Assembly (NCBI GenBank): GCA_037132075.1
Contig: JBAXPV010000051.1
Coordinates: 1-20,761, forward strand
Direction: 5' to 3'
DNA: 20,761 nt
DNA from: JBAXPV01 sp037132075
GTDB taxonomy: Bacteria > Bacteroidota > Bacteroidia > Bacteroidales > CAIXZF01
Shown here piece by piece: positions 7,671-15,766 of this stretch. The notes beneath the pieces are model-generated. The model was not told the DNA's origin. It was given only the letters and a program-made list of their open reading frames with translations, and did not search any database. Made by a program: the position numbers and the translations under genes. Position 1 is the first letter of the stretch. Every line of letters begins with the position of its first letter.

Positions 7671-10577
7671 CTATCGCATCAGGGTGACTTCACCTGTAAG
7701 CTGATGTTGCACATGAGGAAAGGGAAAACTGGCCCCAATATACTTTACAATATAGAAATAAACGCCATCGGGGCAGTCATTTCCACGGTTGAATAAGGAC
7801 CCATCCCATCCTTCTTTAAGGTCTTCTGACTGATACACCATCTTTCCCCAGCGATTATAAATTTCGATGGAATAGGTCAGGATTTCGCCTGCGATAATTT
7901 TGGAAAGAAAACGAGGATTATAGTTATCACCATTGGGTGTAAAGATGTTTGGCATCCATAATTCGCTGCAGGCTTCCACGAGGATAGAATCTTCGGAATA
8001 GCACTGTTCTTTGAAGACTTTCACATTATACACTCCCGGCTCCATGACTGTGAAATAACGACCACTGCTGCCATCGCTCCATAAATAAACGAGTGTATCC
8101 TGAAAATCACCTGCATCGAGTTTGATCCCTGAAGCATCACAAAAATACATCGTATCTCCGATCTGTATTTTGGGCATATATATTTTGAATACCGAGGCAG
8201 AGCCTGTCATGTCTGATTTACAACCCGTTGTAGTGTTTATGGCATGAATAACATATACACCTGAATCCTGAACAGGAGAAAACGATAATGCTGAACCAGT
8301 TCCAATACCGGTAATGCTTGACGGATGCCCGTCAATATATACCATATAGGTTACTCCGGATTCTGAACCACTTAAATCAATTGATAATGGATCGGCGCCC
8401 AAACAGTAATATCCGCCGCCGCTAACATTAAATACTGTGGGTAGCGGATTAACTTTTTGGATGCTCGTTGTATCAGCTGTACAGCCATTAGCATCTGTGT
8501 ATGAATACTTTATAATAAAATCTCCAATCCCTGAAACAGATGGGTCAAAGGTAGTGCCACTGACACCAATCCCTGTGTATGTCCCGCCAACAGGTGTGCC
8601 ATTTGACAAGATAATTGCCGGGTTGTCGATACAGATTCCTGATAATGAGCCTAATTGCACATAAGGAATCGGCAAGACTGTAAGTTTCTGGGTTGAGTCA
8701 TTGGTACATCCATGTGCGTCAGTGAAGGTGTAGGTGATTGAAAAGATGCCCTGACCAGATATTTCCGGATCAAAGAATCCATTAAAGACACCAATTCCAG
8801 TGTAGGTTCCGCCTGTCGGGCTTCCTCCTATCAAAACGAAGGATGAGTCATTACGACAATGGCTTGGGACAGAAGTAAAATTCACTACAGGCAATCCATA
8901 AACCTGGATGGTCTGGTTGGTGTTGTCAGAACAGTTATTTTGATCGCTATAGGCATAATTGAGGGTAAAGGTCCCCACTCCTGATAGAACTGGATAGAAT
9001 TTCCCGCCAACAACCCCTGTTCCAGTATATACGCCACCGCCTGGAGAGCCTCCTGTAAGTGTCACAGGCGAGCCATTCAGACAGACACCAGGTAAAGTGC
9101 TGAATGTCACCGTTGGACCAGAATTAACAACGACTGTTGCCGTGGCTGAATCAGTACATCCTCCTGCACTGGAATAATGATAGGTTATCACAAAGGCCCC
9201 TAAACCGGTAGTTCCTGCTGAAAAAGTACCCGTGCCCGAAATGCCAGGTCCTGTATAATATCCACCAAGCGGAGATCCTTGTGTAAGTGTTATTGGTGGT
9301 GAATTTAAACAAACGGGGGGCACCGGGTTAAATACGAGAGGAGGAATAGAAAATACCAGCACGGAAGTAGGTGCTGAATTATGGCATGAATCACTATTAT
9401 AAATTGTATAATTAAGTATATGAGTCCCAGGTCCAGCAGCACCCGGATCAAATTGATTGCCGGTGACACCCGGTCCTGAATAAGCACCTCCTGTTGGCGT
9501 TCCTGGCGGCAGCTGAATCGGAGATTCATACTGACACATGGCAGGCAGTGAAGGAGCAGCGGAAACAGCAGGTGCAAAATCCTGAACAACGACACAGGTC
9601 GTTGCCGCAAGTCCGTTGGCATCCTGGACCGTCACACAATAGGTACCATCGCAGAGCCCGACAGCACTGTCATTAGTTTGGGCCTGCCCATCATCCCAGA
9701 TATAGGTATACGGAGGAACGCCACCGCTTACATTAACAATTGCCATCCCGTTGCACGTAATAATAGGAGCAGGAGCACAGGCAGCATTACAGGTTCCATA
9801 AGTTGCAGTACCACCCTGGTTAATTACCCAGTTGCCGCCATCTGGTAAGCGACGGATACTTTGACCAATTGGGGGGTCATTGGCATAAATATAATTCTTT
9901 CGTATGGCAGGTATATTGGTATAGGAAGGCAATGTCCCAGTAAACGGACAGTTTCCAACTGGATTACAGGGTGTTCCACCGGCGGAGGTATTGGTGTGCC
10001 AGGAAATCGCATCCTGGGGAACTCCAAATCTGTTGTAAAAGGCGAACCATCCGCCCGCATTGGGAAACCAAAGACGCCAACCACCACCGATACAAACGCT
10101 ATTCCCTGCGGTAATAATGACTTCAACTGTATTTCCTCCATTCTGAACCAGCAAATTAGAAGGAATTGCCGGAGCATTTTCGCCTCGCACCACGCAAAAT
10201 CCACGAGGAGGTACAATGGTTCCGGCCGGCAATTCAAAACCGCCACCATAAGTGCTGCTTCCATTGCCGTCAGGGGAATTGTTTCCTAGAAAATAACAGG
10301 AGATATCAACCGATTTGCATAAATCAGGGTTGTAAAGTTCGATCCACTCACCAGCCTGGGCACCTGAACCCTGACCCTGTCCATAAATAGAACCATCACC
10401 TGAAGAAGGATGGATCATCACCTCATTGATCAAGATGGATGGGCCATAATATTCACATCCAAAGCCATCACATTTGGTGTTAATTTTGGAACTGGTTGTC
10501 AGGTTAAGCTGAGCATTAACATGCATCCCTGAAACAAAGATAATTCCTAAAATGAATAGATATCTTTTTAGGTGCAT
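7671..10577 (-). CDS. Large T9SS cargo protein: LTD-like, SprB repeat, five Ig-like repeats, type B sorting domain
   Basis: This is an exported protein of 968 residues. A signal peptide (about 1-22, ending NAQ) is followed by a lamin-tail-like domain with SILINEVMIHP and GEWIELYNP (about 47-190). Next is a SprB-type repeat (about 273-331; GGVPPYTYIWDDGQAQT and GTYCVTVQDANG). Five Ig-like repeats of about 75 residues follow (about 339-711), each with a GG-x-Y-[ST]-G core at 363, 438, 514, 589 and 664. Two less regular beta-rich segments lie before the C-terminal gliding-motility-type sorting domain (about 873-968; MPNIFTPNGD, YNRWGKMVYQS, GWDG, CPDGVYFY). That domain directs export through the T9SS and surface attachment or release. 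The gene is a tandem paralogue of the next one upstream. An adhesin-like surface role is an inference. Confidence 0.92.
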   Translation of the reverse strand: MHLKRYLFILGIIFVSGMHVNAQLNLTTSSKINTKCDGFGCEYYGPSILINEVMIHPSSGDGSIYGQGQGSGAQAGEWIELYNPDLCKSVDISCYFLGNNSPDGNGSSTYGGGFELPAGTIVPPRGFCVVRGENAPAIPSNLLVQNGGNTVEVIITAGNSVCIGGGWRLWFPNAGGWFAFYNRFGVPQDAISWHTNTSAGGTPCNPVGNCPFTGTLPSYTNIPAIRKNYIYANDPPIGQSIRRLPDGGNWVINQGGTATYGTCNAACAPAPIITCNGMAIVNVSGGVPPYTYIWDDGQAQTNDSAVGLCDGTYCVTVQDANGLAATTCVVVQDFAPAVSAAPSLPAMCQYESPIQLPPGTPTGGAYSGPGVTGNQFDPGAAGPGTHILNYTIYNSDSCHNSAPTSVLVFSIPPLVFNPVPPVCLNSPPITLTQGSPLGGYYTGPGISGTGTFSAGTTGLGAFVITYHYSSAGGCTDSATATVVVNSGPTVTFSTLPGVCLNGSPVTLTGGSPGGGVYTGTGVVGGKFYPVLSGVGTFTLNYAYSDQNNCSDNTNQTIQVYGLPVVNFTSVPSHCRNDSSFVLIGGSPTGGTYTGIGVFNGFFDPEISGQGIFSITYTFTDAHGCTNDSTQKLTVLPIPYVQLGSLSGICIDNPAIILSNGTPVGGTYTGIGVSGTTFDPSVSGIGDFIIKYSYTDANGCTADTTSIQKVNPLPTVFNVSGGGYYCLGADPLSIDLSGSESGVTYMVYIDGHPSSITGIGTGSALSFSPVQDSGVYVIHAINTTTGCKSDMTGSASVFKIYMPKIQIGDTMYFCDASGIKLDAGDFQDTLVYLWSDGSSGRYFTVMEPGVYNVKVFKEQCYSEDSILVEACSELWMPNIFTPNGDNYNPRFLSKIIAGEILTYSIEIYNRWGKMVYQSEDLKEGWDGSLFNRGNDCPDGVYFYIVKYIGASFPFPHVQHQLTGEVTLMR
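8445..9563 (-). repeat. Five tandem ~75-residue coding repeats
   Basis: The coding sequence for residues about 339-711 of the cargo protein is built from five diverged units of about 225 bases. Each unit encodes a cysteine-containing start (CQYESP, CLNSPP, CLNGSP, CRNDSS, CIDNPA), a G-[ST]-P-x-GG-x-Y-[ST]-G core, then an FxP/G-x-G turn and a Y-x-Y/F segment ending with another cysteine. The two cysteines per unit could form a disulfide. Confidence 0.85.
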
Positions 10578-10696
10578 AGGATCAATTTTAATTACATATT
10601 CAATAATAACAATAATAGATTGTATAATGTTTTATCAAATTATGGACCAAATAGGCCCAACAGCAAATATATGAATGTTATTTTAAGTTAATCCCT

Positions 10697-13105
10697 TTAT
10701 TTCAATAGAAGAACCATCCCTTGCTTTTGGCCTTTTAAACCCATGTTTGTGTTGTTATGTGTTGTGTATACAAAATCCCATTCCAGTATCCAGCTATAAA
10801 CATCACAAGGAGCAGGAGAATTCCTATAAGTCCCGTCCCATAAAATATTGAGATCGTTACTTTCAAAAATTTGTTCTCCCCATCGGGTAAAGACCCTGAA
10901 TTTAATTGAAACTGGAAAGGCTGAGATCGGGCCAAAGAAGTCATTCAGCCCATCAAAATCAGGGGTGAAGGCATTGGGGACATATATCGCAGGAATCTCC
11001 ACTACTTCAACCGTATCTTTCGCTACACAAAAAGTATCCTTCACACTGAGCCAATAAAGACCAGGCTTTTGAACCGTGATCCACTGACTGGTTTCTCCCG
11101 TTGACCATAAATACTGAAAGGGTCCGGAAAATGACTCAAGCTGTACCGGATCACCTGTCATCATCCAAACAGCGGCCGGCAAATTGATCACTGGCAATGG
11201 AATTACACTGACCCGGCATGAATCAGAGTCTTCGCATCCGTGAACATCAATACCGGTCACATAAAAATTTGTCGTTTGTATTGGACTCACAACAATCTGG
11301 GATGCATTGGCCATTGCCGGATTCCAGTTATAGTTCAACGCTCCTGAAACAAAGAGTGTGGATTTGTCGCCTTTACAAATAAGTGGAGGATTCGCATTTA
11401 CATGAACTGAAGGATTTGGATTTACAGTCAGGATGGCGGATGTATCATCTGTGCAGCCTTTCAGATCTGTATATGAATACGTTATTGGGAAATCACCATC
11501 CCCGGAGAGCACTGGATCAAAAAAACCTCCTGATACAGCATTACCCAAGTAGGTTCCCCCAGAAGGTGTTCCGCCGCTGAGCATAATTTGAGGACTTTTT
11601 TCGCATAGTTGTTGAAAAGGACTAAGCCCCATGACCGGCAATGGATTGACAGTGATTTGCATGGTGGCCTGCCCCTGACAAAAAGAATTGCTTTGATAAT
11701 CATAGCTTATTGTAAAAGTTCCAGGTCCGGATTCCACTGCAGAAAAATAATTATTCTGAACGCCACTTCCTGAGTATGTCCCTCCGGCAGGCGTAGCTCC
11801 GGAAAGCAAAAAAGGAGGTGTATCAATACACACATTCTGAGGTGATGGCATGGAAAAATCAACACCCTGGACGACGGTTATCAGGCTGCTGTCGATACCG
11901 TAGCACGAATCAACATTGTACCAGGTATAAAAAATTTTATGTGTCCCCTGGCCAGCTGAATCAGGATAATAAGTCAAGCCCGACACACCGTCTCCTGAGT
12001 AAACTCCTCCGGCAGGACTGCCATGAGTAAGCGGAAACGGCGGTGCGGATTCACAAATTGAATCAAAAGGCGCCAAATTCACATTAAGTTTATAATCAAA
12101 TACCTCGACACAAGTCTGTGCTGTAACTCCGGCTGCATCTGTGACTGTGACACAATAGGTTCCTTCACACAAGCCTACAGCGGTATCATTAGTCTGACTT
12201 TGCCCGTCATTCCAAATAAAAGAATAGGGAGGAACTCCGCCACTCACGCTGACACTGGCTTTTCCATTGCAGGTAATAACAGGTGGGGGAACCGGCGTAG
12301 CATTAGATGTAGCATAAGTGGGGGTGAAATTCTGATCCACTGCCCAGGGTCCGCCATCCGGCATCCTGGCTTCGCTAAAACCAAGGCTCAAATCAAAGCT
12401 GAAAATATATTTTTTATGGTCTGAAGGGATCTGATCGTAGGCTGGTAAAACGCCATTATACGGACAGTTACCGGGAGGATTGCAGGGTGGATTATTATAA
12501 GCCGGAACTACACTCCAGGAGATCGCATCCTGCGGAACTCCCTGTGTATTATAAAAAGCAAACCATCCCCCGGCATTGGGAAACCATAATCGATACCCCC
12601 CTCCAAGACAATAGCTTGAATTGCTGTTGATGATTATTTCGATGGTTTTCCCCCCATTTTGAACCAATAGATTGGAAGGAACGGGATCTGCATTCACGCC
12701 TCTGACAACGCAAAACCCGCGGGGTGGGACAACAGTACCCTCCGGTATTTCATATCCACCTCCAAAATAATGACCCCCCAGGGAATCTGTATCCTCAGTA
12801 TTGTTGCCAAGAAAATAACATGAGATGTCAACAGCCTTGCACAAATGCGGGTTATACAACTCTATCCACTCACCAGCCTGTGGATTTGTTGAATTATAAG
12901 CATGACCAGCCATCGATCCGTCACCACTTAGCGGGGAAATCATTACTTCATTGATCAGGATGCTCGGGCCGTAGTAGTTACAACCGATGCCGTCACATTT
13001 GGTGTTGATTTTTGAGGCTGGGGAAAGCTGAATCTGGGCAGTAACCTTTTGAAGAGGCACACCTGAAATTAACAGTAATAACAGGATGATACTAAAATAC
13101 TTCAA
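10697..13105 (-). CDS. Paralogous T9SS cargo protein: LTD-like, SprB repeat, three Ig-like repeats, type B sorting domain
   Basis: This exported 802-residue protein is a clear paralogue of the next gene downstream. The two are nearly identical in motif order over the first 330 residues (SKINTKCDG, YYGPSILINEVMI, GEWIELYNP, PPRGFCVVRG, WFPNAGGWFAFYN, GVPQDAISW). A SprB-type repeat (about 277-335) is followed by three Ig-like repeats with GG-x-Y cores at 366, 441 and 516, against five in the paralogue. Two other beta-rich segments (about 566-700) precede a type B C-terminal sorting domain (about 705-802; VPNAFTPDFDGLNDFF, FTRWGEQIFES, LWDG). The best start is TTG at 13105: it yields a clean signal peptide ending VTAQ, and no ATG lies in frame upstream. 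A TAnnTTTG element lies 21 bases upstream. Confidence 0.9.
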   Translation of the reverse strand: MKYFSIILLLLLISGVPLQKVTAQIQLSPASKINTKCDGIGCNYYGPSILINEVMISPLSGDGSMAGHAYNSTNPQAGEWIELYNPHLCKAVDISCYFLGNNTEDTDSLGGHYFGGGYEIPEGTVVPPRGFCVVRGVNADPVPSNLLVQNGGKTIEIIINSNSSYCLGGGYRLWFPNAGGWFAFYNTQGVPQDAISWSVVPAYNNPPCNPPGNCPYNGVLPAYDQIPSDHKKYIFSFDLSLGFSEARMPDGGPWAVDQNFTPTYATSNATPVPPPVITCNGKASVSVSGGVPPYSFIWNDGQSQTNDTAVGLCEGTYCVTVTDAAGVTAQTCVEVFDYKLNVNLAPFDSICESAPPFPLTHGSPAGGVYSGDGVSGLTYYPDSAGQGTHKIFYTWYNVDSCYGIDSSLITVVQGVDFSMPSPQNVCIDTPPFLLSGATPAGGTYSGSGVQNNYFSAVESGPGTFTISYDYQSNSFCQGQATMQITVNPLPVMGLSPFQQLCEKSPQIMLSGGTPSGGTYLGNAVSGGFFDPVLSGDGDFPITYSYTDLKGCTDDTSAILTVNPNPSVHVNANPPLICKGDKSTLFVSGALNYNWNPAMANASQIVVSPIQTTNFYVTGIDVHGCEDSDSCRVSVIPLPVINLPAAVWMMTGDPVQLESFSGPFQYLWSTGETSQWITVQKPGLYWLSVKDTFCVAKDTVEVVEIPAIYVPNAFTPDFDGLNDFFGPISAFPVSIKFRVFTRWGEQIFESNDLNILWDGTYRNSPAPCDVYSWILEWDFVYTTHNNTNMGLKGQKQGMVLLLK
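11420..12085 (-). repeat. Three tandem ~75-residue coding repeats
   Basis: The same unit as in the downstream paralogue is present three times (residues about 341-562), with starts CESAPP, CIDTPP and CEKSPQ and cores GGVYSG, GGTYSG and GGTYLG spaced exactly 75 residues apart. The difference of three units against five points to expansion or loss after gene duplication. Confidence 0.85.
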
Positions 13106-13125
13106 TCCCCATTGTTTTTCTAATA

Positions 13126-13168
13126 CAAAGATAACTCAAAAATAGTGATTTAGATTTTTATACTTTTG
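13126..13168. promoter_or_regulatory. Divergent promoter region between cargo gene and sugar kinase
   Basis: The 88-base gap holds a TAnnTTTG element on each strand: TATCTTTG on the minus strand (13126-13133), 21 bases before the TTG start of the secreted protein, and TACTTTTG on the plus strand (13161-13168), 26 bases before the kinase ATG. Neither has a convincing TTTG at the -33 position. Confidence 0.5.
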
Positions 13169-13193
13169 CAGCCAAGCATGAAATTACACCCTT

Positions 13194-14210
13194 ATGCCGG
13201 AAGAAAATAAAATTAGCAAGCTTTTTCAGGAATTCAACAAAAAGAACGTGATGATCATCGGTGATGTCATGATCGATGCTTACCTCTGGGGAAAAGTGGA
13301 TCGGATCTCACCTGAAGCTCCGGTTCCTGTAGTCGCTTTGCATAAACGGGAAAACCGCCTGGGTGGTGCCGCCAATGTTGCGCTGAACATCAAAGCTATG
13401 GGGGCAACACCTATCTTATGCACCGTAATAGGCAACGACAGACAATCAGAGATCTTTTTCGAACTGATGGAGGTTGAGAAGATGAAAACTTGCGGACTGA
13501 TCCGCAGCAACGACCGGCTCACCACTACGAAGTTCAGGGTTATCGGAAACAATGTCCAGATGCTCAGGGTCGATGAAGAGACGACATTGGATCTCAATGC
13601 AGAAGAAGAAAAAAATCTGTTTGAGGAAATCTCCTTAATCATTGAAGAAAATGAGGTGAGTGCTATTATCTTCCAGGATTATAACAAAGGCGTTTTAACA
13701 CCAACCCTTATTAAGAAACTCATTCAACTTGCCCGTGAAAAAGGGATTCCAACCACAGTCGACCCCAAGAAACAAAATTTCCTGGCTTACCGCGGGGTCA
13801 CTTTATTCAAACCAAATTTAAAAGAACTACGGGAAGGCCTGAAGATGGATATTGAAGCCAGTCAGCCTGAAGTCTTAGAAGATGCCTCCTCACGCTTTCA
13901 GGATCAGCAAGACATTGACATAATGCTACTTACGCTCTCGGAACATGGGATCATGATCCGAAAGAAAGGCACTGACAGGCAATCAGAAACACATTTTATT
14001 GCGGCTCATAAAAGGAATATTGCTGATGTAAGCGGTGCCGGAGATACTGTAATTAGCCTGGCTACCTTATGTCTGGCATCAGGATGCAGCCTCAGGGAGA
14101 TCGCCGCCATCTCAAACCTTGCGGGGGGATTGGTATGCGAAGAAGTCGGCGTGGTGCCGATCAAAGGTGATCGGCTGTTGCAGGAGGTTCTGCGGGAATT
14201 GAAAGAATAA
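13194..14210 (+). CDS. hldA: PfkB-family sugar kinase, HldE N-domain-like (heptose 7-phosphate kinase)
   Basis: This 338-residue protein of the ribokinase/PfkB family closely resembles the kinase domain of HldE/RfaE, which phosphorylates D-glycero-D-manno-heptose 7-phosphate at C1 in the ADP-heptose pathway for lipopolysaccharide cores. Visible motifs are the start IIGDVMIDAYLWGKVDRISPE (about 21-41, quoted in part), RLGGAANVA (about 55-63), and the C-terminal anion-hole and catalytic motif DVSGAGDT with Asp284. The cytidylyltransferase domain of bifunctional HldE is absent, so this is a stand-alone kinase and another gene must supply that step. The ATG at 13194 follows a -7-like element. The gene ends 10 bases before menG, so the two are probably co-transcribed. 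Substrate specificity is inferred from similarity. Confidence 0.88.
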   Translation: MPEENKISKLFQEFNKKNVMIIGDVMIDAYLWGKVDRISPEAPVPVVALHKRENRLGGAANVALNIKAMGATPILCTVIGNDRQSEIFFELMEVEKMKTCGLIRSNDRLTTTKFRVIGNNVQMLRVDEETTLDLNAEEEKNLFEEISLIIEENEVSAIIFQDYNKGVLTPTLIKKLIQLAREKGIPTTVDPKKQNFLAYRGVTLFKPNLKELREGLKMDIEASQPEVLEDASSRFQDQQDIDIMLLTLSEHGIMIRKKGTDRQSETHFIAAHKRNIADVSGAGDTVISLATLCLASGCSLREIAAISNLAGGLVCEEVGVVPIKGDRLLQEVLRELKE

Positions 14211-14220
14211 TGATCATTAC

Positions 14221-14940
14221 ATGAATAAAGATACCACACAACAAGGCGGAAAGAAGGAAAAAGTCAGAAATATGTTCGACTCAATTGCAGGGCACTATGA
14301 CTTTTTAAACCATTTCCTCTCCTTTGGAATCGATAAACTTTGGCGCCATCGCGTCTTGAAATATGCCAGTCAGCAGAAGCCTCAAAAGATCCTGGATGTT
14401 GCCACAGGCACGGCTGACCTGGCCATAACCCTCTCAAAATGCCAACCTCAGCAAATTGTTGGGGTCGATATTTCCGAGGAGATGCTAAAAATAGGAAGAG
14501 AAAAGATAACAAAGAAAGGTCTTTCCGGACTTATTACGCTTAAAAGCGGCGACTCAGAAGCACTTCCTTTCAGCGACCGCAGCTTTGACCTCGTCACAGC
14601 AGCTTTTGGCGTCAGAAATTTCGAAGATCTGGATAAGGGCCTTCGTGAGATGAACCGGGTGCTCAAACCCGGGGCAAAACTGATGATCCTGGAGTTCTCC
14701 AAAGTCAGTGGCTTTCCCTGGAAAATCCTGTTTAACTTTTATTTCAAATTTATCCTTCCAACGCTCGGCAGGTTGATCTCAAAACATGACTTTGCCTACT
14801 CATATTTGCCTGAATCTGTCAATGCTTTTCCTTCAGGAGAGAATTTCCTGGAGCACCTTAAAGCAGCGGGATTTGCGGAAACCCGCCAGGAACGGCTAAA
14901 TGGAGGAATTGCCTCGATCTATTTCGGAGAAAAGAAATAG
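14221..14940 (+). CDS. ubiE: Demethylmenaquinone methyltransferase
   Basis: This 239-residue SAM-dependent methyltransferase of the UbiE/MenG family catalyses the last step of menaquinone synthesis, methylating demethylmenaquinone. The N-terminal signature VRNMFDSIAGHYDFLNHFLS (about 15-34) is characteristic of the family. Motif I for SAM binding is LDVATGTADLA (about 58-68), followed by VGVDISEEML, FDLVTAAFGVRNFED and the C-terminal family segment around YSYLPESVNAFPSGENF. An anaerobe or facultative Bacteroidota would use menaquinone rather than ubiquinone, so menG is the better functional name. It follows the sugar kinase by 10 bases and precedes porT. Confidence 0.96.
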   Translation: MNKDTTQQGGKKEKVRNMFDSIAGHYDFLNHFLSFGIDKLWRHRVLKYASQQKPQKILDVATGTADLAITLSKCQPQQIVGVDISEEMLKIGREKITKKGLSGLITLKSGDSEALPFSDRSFDLVTAAFGVRNFEDLDKGLREMNRVLKPGAKLMILEFSKVSGFPWKILFNFYFKFILPTLGRLISKHDFAYSYLPESVNAFPSGENFLEHLKAAGFAETRQERLNGGIASIYFGEKK

Positions 14941-15011
14941 TTCTAATTTTGCACGTTTTTGAGAAACAGATACTAAGCTTTTAAAAAGCTCGTTTTCTAA
15001 ACTTAACCCAA

Positions 15012-15740
15012 TTGACCTCTTTGAGACGAATTTCTTATAGCCTGGCATTCCTGATCATGATTCTCCTGGTGGCTTCAACCCATTCGCAGGCTCAACATCG
15101 TCAACCGGAAAACCTTCCAAAATATGACCTTGCACCGTATCATTTTGGGTTTACTCTTGGATTCAATAATATGTTTATGGTGATCCACCCCGTTAAGGAC
15201 TTTGCTTACCTTGACACGATTTATACTGTAACCTGCAAACCCGGAAGTGGATTTAACATTGGGATTGTCTCTAACCTTCGCCTTTCAGAATACCTCGACT
15301 TGCGCTTTATCCCTACACTCTCATTCGGGGATCGCACCTTGATTTTCACTCAAAAATACAACGACACGATTTTTGAAGATGTCCCGAAAAAAATCGAATC
15401 AGCTTATCTCAATTTCCCATTTGAGCTGAAAATAAAATCCAAACGACTGTACAACTCCCTTGCCTACGTGCTTATCGGGTGTAATTTCACTGCCGATATG
15501 GCATCACAGTCTAAGAAGAAACAACAAAACGAGGAAATCCTGATCAAGTTAAAAAAGAACGATGCTGCCTTAGAAATCGGTGTCGGCTTCGATTTTTACA
15601 CAACCTATTTCAAATTTGGCACAGAGTTAAAGATGATGTATGGTGTCAGGGATATGCTTTCCCATGAACCAACTGTTTATGCGAATAGTATCAACTATTT
15701 GAATTCAAAGATTTTCCAGCTTACTTTTACTTTTGAGTAA
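15012..15740 (+). CDS. porT: PorT/SprT-like outer-membrane protein of the type IX secretion system
   Basis: This 242-residue protein has a signal peptide (about 1-28, ending SQAQ) and a predicted outer-membrane beta-barrel. The sequence PENLPKYDLAPYHFGFTLGFN just after the signal matches the typical start of mature PorT/SprT; later segments such as LRLSEYLDLRFIPTLSFGDRTL and the last-residue aromatic pattern (FQLTFTFE) also fit. PorT is required for T9SS function in Porphyromonas and Flavobacterium. A ubiE neighbour is, from general knowledge, a recurrent context for this gene in Bacteroidota. No ATG suits the start; TTG at 15012 or 15021 both give a full signal peptide. A TAATTTTG element at 14944-14951 may be its own -7 sequence. 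Confidence 0.82.
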   Translation: MTSLRRISYSLAFLIMILLVASTHSQAQHRQPENLPKYDLAPYHFGFTLGFNNMFMVIHPVKDFAYLDTIYTVTCKPGSGFNIGIVSNLRLSEYLDLRFIPTLSFGDRTLIFTQKYNDTIFEDVPKKIESAYLNFPFELKIKSKRLYNSLAYVLIGCNFTADMASQSKKKQQNEEILIKLKKNDAALEIGVGFDFYTTYFKFGTELKMMYGVRDMLSHEPTVYANSINYLNSKIFQLTFTFE

Positions 15741-15766
15741 ATCCGCCTGGGCTAAGCCGCTAACGT

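Noticed and set aside
8445..9563. CRISPR-like regular repeats
   Set aside because: The periodicity of about 225 bases is diverged protein-coding repetition, not short identical repeats with unique spacers. No CRISPR array or cas gene is seen.
15757..15765. CCGCTAACG before the FAD dehydrogenase start, also found inverted at 18111-18119
   Set aside because: A 9-base match without a surrounding hairpin at 15757 is too short to call a recombination site.
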